Positions 49,878-62,465 of a DNA stretch of 64,000 bases are shown here, in pieces. How positions within the stretch are numbered: position 1 is the stretch's first letter; each line of letters begins with the position of its first letter. The DNA lies in the NCBI GenBank assembly GCA_965153455.1, contig OZ234495.1, positions 1,798,001 through 1,862,000 on the forward strand. The letters are read 5' to 3'. Source of the stretch: Sphagnum compactum (taxonomy: Eukaryota > Bryophyta > Sphagnopsida > Sphagnales). The position numbers were made by a program, and so were the translations under genes. The notes beneath the pieces are model-generated. The model searched no databases. It saw only the letters and a list, made by a program, of their open reading frames with translations, and was not told where the DNA came from.

Positions 49878-50706
49878 CTACTCCCAATTTTCAATTCCAT
49901 ATAATTTTGGAATCATGATTGTAGACAAAATTTCTTTTGATTCAATTATTTCAGATTTGTATTCTTCATTCCCTCTTATCCTCATGACATATTTAGAACC
50001 CATAGACGTAGATGCCCATAGCATATCACTTGATATCCATATTTCTATTAATGCATTAATGTTGAGTCTAGTAAATTCTCTTATGTCAAAGAACTGAATC
50101 AAATGATGCGTTGCAAAAACTTTCTTTATAGGAATTAATGTGATTATGCACATAAATACTAGTAACCATCTTCTATATGTTGTCAATTGTGTAGCATTAA
50201 TAATTAGTGATCTATGTTGCATACACCACACCTTAGTGCCACCATGTATTTTCTTAATAATCAATTCTTGTATGTTTTCAAGGAATGTTTTAAATTTTTC
50301 CTTAAAATTACCCCGCTCATCTAATTATGGTGCATTCCTTGGTGTATATAAATAATTCTGAAAATTCATCTTTTCTTTCAACAAGAGTCATAATCTATCA
50401 TTTTTCATAGTGTCTTTCATACACATTATTATAATAATCCGGAAATATCACTGATTTTGCCATGTTTTGTTCATAATAAGTGAATAAATTTGAAAAAACT
50501 AATACTTGTTTAGCCCCCAAAATAGTCATTTTATTCACTCTATTATGTTTTTTTTCAATTCTATAAGCACCCATTAAATCTATGTATCCACAAGGTAATA
50601 ACCTATAAAGAACATGTATCAAGCAAAATCCCAAATCAATTTCATCAATTTCCACTTTCCCTTCTTCAATTTCCATTAACTTAATTGTAATGTGGAAAGA
50701 TCTCAC
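49878..50706 (-). pseudogene. Possible extra ORF between PBS and gag of the 48-51 kb element
   Basis: Two open stretches (50706-50398, 102 codons; 50264-49878, 128 codons) lie in different frames but appear to be one interrupted ORF of roughly 270 codons. They start about 60 bp after the PBS-like site and are on the same strand as gag. The product is rich in Ile, Leu and Tyr with no domain I recognise. Tat/Ogre-type plant Ty3 elements carry an ORF in this place, so this is a candidate of that kind, but the assignment is inference. Confidence 0.4.
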
Positions 50707-51713
50707 ATGAATTTGAAGAAATTACATCCTGAATCCTCCAATTTCTCCAAAAAAAATTTAAATTATCCCCAACATGGTTGCCAAATGTTAGTGATATAAT
50801 TTTTCAAGTGTTAATTTTGATTTTCCATGAATACATTAACTACCTCTATATCTCTACTGAATCCTTGTCCCACTCCATTAGAATGAATACCATATAAACA
50901 TACTAACTAGGACAACATTTAATCCTTTCTAAGTCTGAAGTTTTCATTCAATTAAATCCATATACAATATTAAAATAAAAAGAATGGAAGAAAAAACATA
51001 TTTTATATTTCCATAAACCATGAAGCTCTACAATGTTTTTCCCCCTTCCTTCCTTTCATAACTCCTTTGCTTAATTCCTCTCCTAAAATATCAACATAAG
51101 CATACAAACAATCCACATTCAAACCCCTTGCAAGTCAGTCGAAATGTATTTTATACTCCCCACAAAACGGTTATAACTACCTAACAGTCTAGCAATTTGA
51201 CCTGCCACAATTCTTCTACACTATGTTGTCATAGTGATATGCTGCCATATGGATTTGCCTATACTATAATATCGATTTGCCTACTTTGTCACATTGTTTT
51301 GCCTATTTTATCATTTCAAATTGTCTATGTTTATTGACTTGCCTATATGTTTATTATTTTATTTCCTTTTCCTAACAATGAACTAGCTAACCACAAAAAT
51401 AGTAGGAAACTTGTGATAATTATTGTGCAGTTGATAATTATACTCCTTACCTATCAAAAATTCTAGAATAAAAAATTGTATGCCAAAGTTCAAATTTTAA
51501 ATTATATCAGTTATATGGCACTTGTGTGCCAAAGCTACCTAGGTTTGATGGTACCATGGCACCATGTGGGTTGTCAACATTGACCTAAATTCTAATTGAA
51601 ATAAACATGAACCTTTTGTTTCATGTAAAAATATTTCAAAAAAATCCATTTCAAAAAAAGTTAAGGAGAAATCAAAATTCATCATCATCTCAAAAGATAA
51701 TGTGAATATGACT

Positions 51714-51900
51714 TGAAGAATGGGCAAGATATGAACACAATTTTGCACAAAAATTGTAAAGAGAATTATGGGGAAATCAAATGCATTTTCATCCTCCAAA
51801 TGAGTGTCAATGTGGTGAAGAATGGGCAAGATATGAACATCCAAAAATATTTCAAAGCCAATTGCAAAGAGGATTATGGAGAAATCAAATTGCATTTGTT
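51714..51900. repeat. ~114-bp direct duplication
   Basis: GAAGAATGGGCAAGATATGA (51717) recurs near 51831, and AAGAGAATTATGGGGAAATC recurs as AAGAGGATTATGGAGAAATC. The plus-strand open stretch 51713-51946 therefore encodes two similar halves (KNGQDMN...NYGEIK and KNGQDMN...DYGEIK). It may be a repeat artefact rather than a gene. Confidence 0.75.
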
Positions 51901-51946
51901 TGCATCGACCTCTAAAAAGATTGCTAATGTGGATTTGAAAGCATAG

Positions 51947-54900
51947 TTAGGGGGACTATTTGGACTATCACAATTGGAGTTTTTTTGGATTATAGGTAAA
52001 TTTAAAATGTAAAGCCACATTCAATATTAAGATTGTCAATTTTTTAATTATCCATGTTTTAATATAAACTTTAGTGGGAATCATATTGAAAATTACGGAT
52101 GAGTTTTAAAGAAAAAATGGATTCATAATTGACTTTTTAAATGATGACACTATGGTTATCACACATAAAACAACAAACATGAACTCAAAAAAAATGTAAT
52201 AGTAGTTTCAAAATAAAAATTAAAAAATAAGTCACCATCAAATGAAGAATTTAAGAGTAAAATGCATTGAAAATTTCTCAATACAAGAGATTTGTGATTT
52301 ACAAAAAACTAAATGCCATGATTTTCATCATTTTCCATCATTGTTTTCCATTTCATATTGGAATTTCCAAATTTTCACATAGATTTTTTGACCAATCACA
52401 TGTTTACTAATATCTATAAGGTGGTTCACCAATATTTTTGACCAAAAATATAGGGGATAATTATAGGATTTATATTTTGATAATTATTATAATGGAATAA
52501 ATAAATTAACGCAAGATGTGGGCCTTTCAAAATGTAAAAAACAAACCATCTAACCATACTTTTACCCTAATGAAGAATGGATATGCCTTCAATGGTTATG
52601 GAAACACGAGTGTTTGCAGTTTGTTGAACATTTGCAATAGGATTCCACTTGTAAGTATTAGTTCACATAAAGTTTGAGGCCATTATTAGAGAGATCCATT
52701 TGGAAAGTAATTTAGTAACCTACCTTTCAAAAGTATATACTAAATTCCTTTCCCTTGCAATTTTGATTTTTGACATAAATAATGATGAATTATCAAAAAT
52801 CATATGGGAAAATAAGTGACAATACAGGAGGGAAAAAGGGGGATGGAGGGATTCTATTCAATTTGGAGGAATTACATTTGTATCTTTTGATATATTTGTT
52901 ACATTAATTTAAAATATGTATTTCAAAAATTCAAATGTAATGCTCTATAATTTGGTTTGGGTTATAAATTCAATATAAAATTTTAATTACATGTAGTTTA
53001 TTAAAAAACATTTGATTTTATAAATTTTTTAGTTCCAAATGTCAAAAAGTTAAATTAGTTAAATTAAAATATTTTAACCCAGAGAATAATTCAAGTATAT
53101 TAATGGAATATTAATTTTTAAGTCTCATAAAAAAATCAATTATGAATTTTTATTTAAAAAAATCAATTATGAATTTTTATTTTAAAAAATCAATTATGAA
53201 TTTTTATTTAAAAAAATCAATTATGAATTTTTATTTTAAAAAATCAATTATGAATTTTTATTTAAAAAAATCAATTATGAATTTTTATTAAAAAAATTCA
53301 TATTTCTTTAATTTCATCAGTTTAGCTATATGGTAATCATTTTAATTTCAAATTTAAAGACCTTACATTGTTTCAAAAAATGTATTCCAAAAAAGTATTA
53401 TAAATTTTTTTTACAATTTCATAGGTTTTTGAAATTACATTCATAAATGTATGTGATTTAAGAATACAAGAAACATAGTACTATTTATTTTTTTAGTGAT
53501 TTAATGCACATTTAAATAAGTGACATCAAAAGTAGCATTTCAATCACATATATATGAAACATGGCAATCCATGTCATAGTTTAAATGACTCATTTCATTC
53601 ACAAATATAGTCAATCTCTAAAAATCCACATAGACATGCATCCACCATGTATACAACATTATGTTCAATTTGATTAGATGGATAATTTTTGTTAGTCATA
53701 ACATACATGATATCTAGTTTTTAACCTAGTGAAAATGGACATGGTCAATCATTTGAACCTAATAAACTTGACTTTAGAGCCAATTTAGTTGTGATGTTAT
53801 TAGTGTAAAAACCATTGCTTTGTTGTAATGCATCATCAAAATTGATCTTAACCATCTATAAACAATCAAATTGGATCTTGACTTTGTATTGGTGACCAAA
53901 ATCAATATTTACCATCCAGGATAGGAAGTGATATTATTAGAATGTCTAGATTTGATAAGTTGTCCATGAATGATGGGAAACAATCTTGCATGTTTGTGGT
54001 TGGTTGAATTTGGTTTTAATCATTTGTTAATGATCAAGTATGCCACCTTTTTCATTTGTGATAAACATGTGAAGCTGTAGCCTTATGGGAAAAGAACTTT
54101 ATAAAGGCATCTCACGATTACCACATAAGCCTTGCTAGTAATTACCAATTAGTTGATCAATAAAAGAAAATAAATGAGAAATCACTAATGTAGGACTAAG
54201 TAGTAATGGCTAAGCTAAGGTTTTGGAAAGACATCCTTGGGATGTCCCATGATGGGATGTTGACTTGCTAGATGTCCTAATTCTAAGCATCATTGGTAAA
54301 AATTTGGATTGAAATGGGGTGTTTTGGTTTAGGAATGTTCCAATTAGGTTTGGTTAATGGTGGAAAAATGTCCAAATGACGTGGGGAATGATGGGAAATG
54401 ATGGGGGCATGGAGAGAATGGCAAGGGGGGATGAAGAACAATGCAGATGTGAGAATGATTGTGGGGGATGCCAAGGGTTTTGGTGGATAAAAGGGCGGAA
54501 ATGTATTTCCCTTGTGTGGCAAGGGGTGTTGGGGGAAGGTAAGGGCATTGGGAAGTTGAATGTTAAAGGATGCATGGAATTTGTTTTTGGAGTGACAAGG
54601 GGTGCCAAGGAACAACAAAGGTGCCAAAAAGAACACCAAGAGACACCATAAACATAAAAAAAGATGTTAAAGGACATGGGAAAGGATATTTTCCAAGTAG
54701 CGGATGATGTCAAGTGAAATTAGGGGTTTTTTAAAAGATGCCATGGGACTTTGAAAAGCATTGGGTGCACCACAACAAGGAAAGTCCATATTTTCATTTG
54801 AAGAAAATAAGTAAATTTAGGTGAAAGGTTTTTAAAAATACTAGTATAAACACTACTTCAAAAGTATGATTTTTATGCCCTTAACAATGTGATTACAATA

Positions 54901-55084
54901 ACTATAGAGTCAACTCTAGTCACTCCATAATGACTAACCATGTCTCTTTTCACTAAACCCAAAAGTAGACATATCTACTTTAACTAACTTTTAGTAGCAT
55001 TTTAGTCACATCAGACAGCCCCATTAAGACGTGGAATTTTCTTTGCTTACATGAAATATGTCACTCTACTTGAATGACTAAAAA
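51947..55084. other. AT-rich gene-free stretch
   Basis: No gene recognised. It contains the 27-28-bp tandem repeat at 53128-53297. A G-rich plus-strand segment at 54360-54640 (words AAGGGG, GGGATG) produces open frames on both strands without any domain. The rest is AT-rich with stops in all frames. Confidence 0.5.
53128..53297. repeat. 27-28-bp AT-rich tandem repeat, six copies
   Basis: The unit AAAAAATCAATTATGAATTT plus TTATTT is repeated six times. Units alternate between TATTTAAAAAAA and TATTTTAAAAAA linkers, so the higher-order period is two units. There are no spacers of unique sequence, so it is not a CRISPR-type array. Confidence 0.92.
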
Positions 55085-55465
55085 TAATCTTAAACTTTTT
55101 GATGTGGACTATGATGTGTGCAATGTGATTGAATTAGGTTGATGTTGTTAATAGTAGATTTTTGATGTAGATTACAACATGTGCAATATGACTAATTTCG
55201 GTCGACATTGCTAGTTGTAGGTTTTTGACGATGGATTATGACATGTGCAATATGACTAAATAAGGCTGTTGGTATTACTAATAGGTATTTGAGATGGATT
55301 ATGACATGTGCAATATGACTAAATAAGGTCATTGATGCTACTAGTAGGTTTCCAACATGGACTATGACATGTGAAATATGACTGAATTAGATCAACATTG
55401 CTATTAATAGTTTTTTAACATGGACTATTGCATGTCACATATGATTAAATTAAATCATCATTGTA
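55085..55465. repeat. 63-bp tandem repeat, six diverged copies
   Basis: The core ATGGATTATGACATGTGCAA followed by TATGACTAAATAAGG recurs at about 55114, 55177, 55241, 55304, 55367 and 55430, giving spacings of 63-64 bp. Copies three and four are the most alike. The unit length is a multiple of three, but frames contain stops, so it is a non-coding minisatellite. Confidence 0.88.
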
Positions 55466-55849
55466 TACTTATGTTGCCACATGTAATTAATATTTGGGAT
55501 AATATTCCCAAATGAATTTTGAAACATGGAAATAAACATTTTTAAAGTTCATACTAGTGTATAATGTAATGAGCATATTTTTACCAAATGAAAAGACAAT
55601 TGTTGAAGTTTTGCATTCATGTGACTATGATGATGAACACAATGTCACTAGTTTTTAAAAAATCATTTGCAAGAAAATATTAAAATATCCTACAAAATAA
55701 TCAAACAAATAATCCTTGGCAATAAAACCCAATAGAAATAACATAAAATTATGTCATGCTATTTGGAAAACCAAAGGCTAGTTCAATTTGGAATATGTAG
55801 GCTAAATGTGGCACTTGGGCAAATGGAAATACTAACCATCAATGATCAT

Positions 55850-58800
55850 TATTATGAGTTGTTGCATATTCCTCACTATTTGCTCCATCATCTTCCCCTC
55901 CATTAGGCACAATAGTAATTGTAAAACCTCCCATAATTGTAGTAGGTTGAATTGACTCATCAATGGAGATTGGAGCTTGTAGACCTATGTATGCATTATC
56001 GTTTTTTAGCTTAAACATCTCAAACTATGTAGGGTCAATTTGAACTTTATCAGTTATTCATCTCCTATGCGATTCCTTCTTCAAAATTATTTTCCATCCT
56101 TTTTCCTTTAGGTGACTGAAAAAAAATTTGATTTACATGCAAAGGGAAAGTAGAAGATTGGTTAGAAATGGGAATCGAGGAAACAAAGTTTACGAGAATG
56201 AAGCCATATTCATCTCCATTATTGCACTATTCCCAATGTAATTTGCTTTCACCCAATTGCACAACAAAATAACAATGTTTAGTTCTAGTGTTTCCTCAAC
56301 CCACCCCACATATTCCAATTTTGAAAGAATTGGTCTCTAATCATTTGGCCCTAACACACACTCTTGTTCAAAAGTTGATGCCACACCACTATCACTTGTT
56401 GTCAAATGTTCTTCTACATTTGAAACACAAATGTGGTTTCCAAATGGCCACATTGTTCGAAGATTTGGTTTCAAGCATTGGTGGCATGGACATGTGCATG
56501 GTGTCTTTGTCAATTATGTCACCTTTTTTGATAGCTATAGTAATGGAGGTCTTTAAATCCACATTGGAAATGGGGGCACTTCCCTAAGGTGATTTGGGAA
56601 TGTAACAACCCTTGTTTTAGATTGACCTTGGAGAGATAAATACTCTCCTTTCCTATTTTTTTATTTGGACTTCTTTGGCATATTTCCTATCACAATTTCC
56701 AACATTAACTTTCAATTTCACAACTTACAACCAATTCATGTTCAATCAAATTTGTCATTATATCAAGGTTAACATTTGTGACAATACCAACAAATTTACT
56801 AAATGATTTCTTATTTGACTTAAAATGAGTGTATAGGAAATTACATGCACCATTCAAACATCAATTCCACATTTTGTAACACAAATGAATGTGCCTTGTC
56901 ATGGAGGTCTGCAGTTAAGAATCACACTTTCCCATTTCCTTCAAGCACTTCATCATTCATGTATGAGTTTTCTTTATCATCCCACACCCTTCAACTTGTG
57001 GCTATAAAATCCTATAAGTATTCTGTGCAAAACCTTAATGCCTCTTTTAACACATAACTTTATGCCATGCTTCCTTTAGGCCTTGTTTTATTTCTCATAA
57101 ATCCTTTCAAGGTTTTGAGGTAACACTCAACAAAGTACATCCATGGTGTGTGGACCAGACCACATAGCTCCAACTCTTCCACCAAATGAAAAACAAGTGC
57201 GTCATGATATCAAAAAATGTTGAAGGGAATTCTCACTCTAACAATACCAACATAACTACCAGATTTCAGCTCCCATTACTGCTAGATCCACAATTTTGGC
57301 ACATAATTGTTTGAAAACGTGGGACAATTGAATAATTGCCATCCTGTAACCTTTTGCCATAAGATGGGGCATGCATAATGGTGAGATTGCTTGCATCATC
57401 ACATGATAATCATGTGATTTCATCCCTTTCATATCCCCATCCTTGTGGACTCTTTTTTTCAATGCAGGTACATAGTTGGAAGTTGTTTTTAATTTGCCAT
57501 TAGAATCCTATCTTTCTCTTCATCTGACATCACATATGAGGTTACATGTCTGATGATCTTTACTACAACGTGTTGTAGCCATACATGTGATTGTATGCCA
57601 CATTCTTTAAGGTCTTCATAGACGAATGTTGTGTCTTTTGTGCCAAAGATAGTCTTCATTAGGTTTTCACATAAGTTTTTGCAATGCATAACATGTAGAA
57701 TGTTACAGATCAGTAATCCTTGGCCAACATACATGCATTTGATGAGGCAACGTGTTACAATTTTTGACCAACAATTTCCAAAGGCAATGACATGACACTT
57801 GAAGTTTTATGGTTCAAGGTAATTAAACCTAATAAACATATGGAGTTTGACACCTAGTATGGTAGTAACAACAAAATGGAAACAAGTTCATGGAAATTAA
57901 CTTAATCAACATAGTTATATAAACCAAAATATGTCAAGGTTTGGGAATGTTTACTTACCTCCCAATAGGAAAGTGAAAACATGATGTTATGCTGCTTGAT
58001 GCCTCATTTGTGCATAGGGTCAAGTTTGAAACCGGGTCTATTTCTTGGACTAGCTTGCAACCATGATTCTTGTTCCAAGCCCCATTGTATAGTGTATGTA
58101 GCAAACACTCTCCTATGTGTAGTCTAGATTTCTATTTGCCATTGAAAGCACTTTTCATTCTTCTCTAAGGATGGCTATTAGACAAGTAATGACAACTTCC
58201 ACAATATACAATCTTTTTCAATTTTCTTGTAGAACGAGATTCAATGCTTGGACCACAAGGTGGGCATCTTATGTGTGACCTTTTGTCACACAACCTAATA
58301 ATAGCCCATAACTTGGAAAATCATGTATGCTCCACATACACATAGTTTTTAAGCTAAATGTTGCCCCCAAATATGCACCCCAAGCTTTCACACCTTTCCA
58401 CAACACATAATTCATCAATTAAGGGTTGTAGATACACATCCACATTAGAAGATGTTACTGATTCCTTTCTAGGAATAATTAAAGTTAACATCATGAATTA
58501 TTATTTAGTTACCAACCAAAGGGGTAGATTGTAGTTCAACAAAATCATTAGCCATGTAGAATGGCATGAATTCAAGTCCCCAAATGGATTAACCCCATCA
58601 AATGCCAACTTGAACCTAATGTTGCATGGCTCATTTGTGAAATCTAGCCACTTTTCATCTATGTGTTTTTAGCTTTTAGAATTTGGCACACTTTATACTA
58701 GGCCATTTGAGCTTGATCTGTTTTTGTGCCAAACTAGTAACTTAATTAAGGTTTTGCACCTATACATTCATATTAACCTAGGAATTAAAAGAAAATGCCG

Positions 58801-59470
58801 AAACACCTTTTGTGGAGTGGATTACGAACCATCCACAAACCTATTACTATTACATTTTGGACACACTTGCGACTGTTTTAAATTGTCCCAAAAAAGGTCA
58901 TAACCATTTGGGCATGCATGGATTGAATCATAACTCAAACCAAATGTTTTAATCAATTAATTAAATGCTTCATAGTAACACTGGCATCTTGTTCCCCTTA
59001 GGTAGTAATTCTTTATGCAACAAAGAAAATAGTTCATCCATAAACACATTGTTAACCCCATGAATTGTTCGTAAATTCAACAACAACATGGTTGCCAACA
59101 TGTTTGTAGATGAACCTTCGTATAATGAGGTTGAAGCTTTAAATGTGATCGTGGCTTCCATTACAACTTCATGTTGTCTTGGGTGATTTGAAAAATCAGT
59201 GTCAATTGCAATATTCTTCAAGGCTTGACCTTCAACCGGGCTTTACTCTTCATTCCCTTACTGTAACCCATAAAAAGAGGCAAATGCCTCAATAACCATT
59301 CTATGCACTTGAACTTGAGAGTCAAGTGTAGGTATATTATGTAAACCAAGTGTTGTGGGGGCTTTTGTTGCTTGCCCCTCAACTTCATTAGCCCTAGGTG
59401 CATCATTATTTGATGGTCTCTATCCAAATTCTGACAACAAGGCCAATTTAAAAATCCAACAAATTTCATT
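55850..59470 (-). pseudogene. CACTA (En/Spm, TNP2-type) transposase, near full length but decayed
   Basis: Read from 59470 downward. The N-terminal region contains LLNLRTIHGVNNVFMDELFS (near 59070). A zinc-like ACPNGYDLFW segment lies near 58910, and a Transposase_21 part follows with the words LHVMHCKNLCENLM (near 57690) and MKGMKSHDYHVMMQAISPL (near 57410). A DUF4218 part reads HLVEELELCGLVHTPWMYFV, then ECYLKTLKGFMRNKTRPKGS and EALRFCTEYL (57190-56990). A DUF4216-like part contains YVGWVEETLEL, ILLCNWVKANY, ISIDESIQPTTI (56320-55920). Many stops and frameshifts are present. A CACTA pentamer at 55646-55650 is a candidate left terminus; no matching right end was confirmed. Lost: an intact frame and defined termini. 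Confidence 0.87.
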
Positions 59471-61500
59471 TATAAAAGATTCATTCCAATTTTTGTAATT
59501 CACATAATATGTTGTACATGGACAAAAACCCAATTATTATTTCAACGTGGAAAATAAGTTTAGTATTCAAAGATATTATGAAAAATATTCATTGAAAATA
59601 GGTAATTATAGGCTTTGCAACTTCTACATGTTCTAGGAACCAAAAAGACGAATTTCAGTAGAGCAGTTATTGCATGAAAAAATCTTCAAGATACAAAAAT
59701 GCTCATAATGTTTAAAGATTTTATACCACCATTGGCCATCAAAAATATGGATATTGTCCATGTTGTCTCAAATGTTTTTAAATTGTGCTATGAATATGAG
59801 TTCTTGCACCATGGCAGCACATGCACACGCATTCATAATTAGTTAAGCCTTGTCAATTTGCCTCAAGGTCTTCAACTTCAAATAGCTTATGGGCATCAAT
59901 GTTTTCTTGCATTTGGTCAATTGGAATTTTCCTTCCCCTTAATAGTCAACACAATACATTGCATTAATTATAATAAATTTAAAATCCATTGGGCATTGAC
60001 ATGAAAAATAGATGCAATTCTTGCATACTCGTGAATTTAATTTTCTAATGCAAAAGTACACAATGTGTTTACAACCAGGTGCAATTAATGTATTGTTACA
60101 TACTTGTGCATACAACACTAGTTTAATGCAAAAATACATAAGACAAGCAAAACATGGGTAATTCTTGCATAACTGTGTGCATACATCAAGTTACTGCAAA
60201 AGTACACAATAATGCAGGATAATTAGATGTAATGTATGTTTGCATTGGCATGTTATTGCATTGTTTACTTTTATACTTGTGCATACAACTTGCATTTGAA
60301 TACTTAAGCATATAATTTAGTATAATGTAAAAGTACATAATTTTTTAATTAATAAACAACCTAGTAATTATTATGGTATGGCAATATCCAAAATGTACAG
60401 TATAATATATGAACAACCACTTATAATTGTATTACATTAATAAAGTAGATCAATAATGCTACTTAATTACTATAATATTATTTTGAAAATGTATATATTA
60501 ATTACTTGGAGATCATACTTAGTCACATTAATATGACAAAGTGGTATACAAGCTCACACATTTGAACTCCACATATTTGATTAGGCAAGTTGCACAAATT
60601 GTGCAATATAAACAATTTTCAAATGGAAACCAAATTCCTATGGGCCTTGTACTCTGGGTGGATTGTTGGTGCAAAATGTTATTCACAATATTGTGCAATG
60701 GTCCAACTTAATTCATCCAATGTTAAAGGGTAATTGACATGGTCACCTTATGGTTTGGAAGTTCAAAAGAAGTGATGTGGTTGCAAAAGTTTGCTAATAA
60801 CTTTTGGAATAGCAAAAACATGGTGATTCCATGGGTGGATCAAGGGCAAAGGATAATAATGGAACAATTGGGATAGGAGGGGGGTTTTTTGGGTTCGAAG
60901 TTTGACATTGTGAGATTTTGCAAAAACCCAGATCCTTTGACAACACCATGTTACAGTTTTCATCAAACAAATTTGATAATTATACATCGGCATTTGCAAT
61001 TGAGGTGAAGTAAGGCAACACTATGAGAAATCATGTCTGTCAAAACCACACTACCCTACAACTAGAGCTCCGAAACAAGTAATATACAACTACACTACAA
61101 CTAGAGCATGAAAATATGGGCAATTAATAAATAAAATGCCACGTCAAAAAATTAAGGAGTTGAATTATAGTTGCAACTTAGTTGCAAGTGGGACATCTAT
61201 ATGGTGTATTGTATGCATCATACATGTGAATGTAGTAAATCATGTTTGGACTTTTTGGCAAGTTGCACTTTAGTTGTGTGTGATAACAAGATTACAATTG
61301 GTGTAAATGTAACACCCAATCAACAACTACGTTGCCACTAATGTACATCTTTGACACATACAATCATGCCACATGTATGCATTTCCACTACTCATTACAT
61401 ATGACATTTGAAACTAGTTATCAACTACGATTCCCAGTGATACAACTAGTTGTGCAATTATGTTGCCATTATAAAAGTATCGTTTTTCCATTATTTTGTG
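59471..61500. other. AT-rich flank of the CACTA element, with repeated motifs
   Basis: No gene. The segment 60040-60330 repeats TAATGCAAAAGTACACAAT-like words four times at intervals of about 65-130 bp, with CATACTTGTGCATACAAC twice. From 61040 to 61460, CACTACAACTAGAGC, GTTGCAACTTAGTTGC and related words recur. These may be subterminal repeats of the CACTA element, but its right end was not found. Confidence 0.45.
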
Positions 61501-62299
61501 ATTTTTTTTCAATTTTAATAAGTTAATAACTAAAAAAACTCATATTTAATCTTTAATATCTAATAATTAATTATTTCTCAATAACTTATTAATTATACAT
61601 ATGAATTAATTCTTAATAGGTGAATTGAATCATAAATCAAATTCAAATAATTGGTTTGTTAATTAACTCAAATAATTACTCTATAAATAATTAACTAATT
61701 TTTAAAATTAAACTAATTCATAAAAATGTTAAGTTCAAATGATTAATCATTAAATCAAAAATTTAGATAATTAATTATTTGATAACTATGTATTTTACTT
61801 AAGTTCATATTTAATTTTAAATATTTAATAATTATTTTTTCACTAATATATTAAAAATTAAATATTAATCTGAATTAATCTATCTAATTCAAATAATAAA
61901 TTATCTAATAACTAATTAATTATTTAAATTAGACTAATTAATTAAAAAAATCAAATGATAATTACAGATAATTCACATACATAAATATCAAATAATTACT
62001 TGTTTAGTTGTATGTACAATTGAAAAACAAAAAAAAACAAAGAATGTGGGAAAAGTTTTTTTAAATCGCAATTCAATTTGCAATTAATGTGCAACTAAAA
62101 AATTTAAGTGATAAGTTTTGTCCTTGAATCTGATCTCACAAACTATATAAAGAAGGTGTCTTTATTATGTGATCACATTGAAATACATGTGTTAATTTGG
62201 GTCAATTGGGGATGAGCTCAAAAGTGTTTAACCCTAAAAACAAAACATACAATTAATTATTTTTTTACATGGCTACTCTTTAGTTTATCGACCCTTCTA
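61501..62299. other. Extremely AT-rich block
   Basis: Built largely from TAATTAATTA, AATAATT and CAAATAATTA words with almost no G or C between 61500 and 62040. It would melt easily and resembles matrix-attachment type sequence. No gene. Confidence 0.6.
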
Positions 62300-62465
62300 C
62301 CTTCTTACCTACTTGCTTACTTAGGTACGTAAGTAGCTAGTCCTACTTTTTGCTTACCTATTTAGGTAGATAAATAGCTAGGTATGTATTGTAAGTAGGT
62401 AGGTATAGCCTAGGCATGTAGGTATGTCTTACCTACCTACTTACCTACCTACCTGCCTATGCCTA
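62300..62465. repeat. TACC/GGTA microsatellite in inverted arrangement
   Basis: TTACCTACTTGCTTACTTAG and GTAAGTAGGTAGGTAT lie on one side, and TTACCTACCTACTTACCTAC on the other. The tract switches strand twice, so the plus strand can fold back on itself. Simple-repeat slippage plus inversion is the likely origin. Confidence 0.8.

Larger units (their letters stand above)
47960..51510 (-). mobile_element. Truncated LTR retrotransposon (Ty3-type): LTR, PBS, upstream ORF, gag
   Basis: Read on the minus strand. An LTR-like block (about 51510-50786) has a TATA-like AGTATAAAATAC near 51150 and ends ...ACTAACA; its two ends, TTATATCAGTTA and TTATATCACTAACA, look related. A PBS-like TGGCAACCATGTTGGGG follows directly (50783-50767). 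Then come an open region (50706-49878, interrupted) and gag (about 49480-47960). No protease, reverse transcriptase or integrase was seen, so the 3' part is lost. LTR limits are inferred; no second LTR was found. Confidence 0.65.

Noticed and set aside
53128-53297. Regularly spaced repeats that could suggest a CRISPR array
   Set aside because: Units are directly abutting without unique spacers, in a plant nuclear context.
54283-54713. 118-119 codon overlapping minus-strand frames rich in Pro/His/Phe
   Set aside because: Two overlapping frames of similar length on a G-rich plus-strand segment point to base-composition bias; no known domain.
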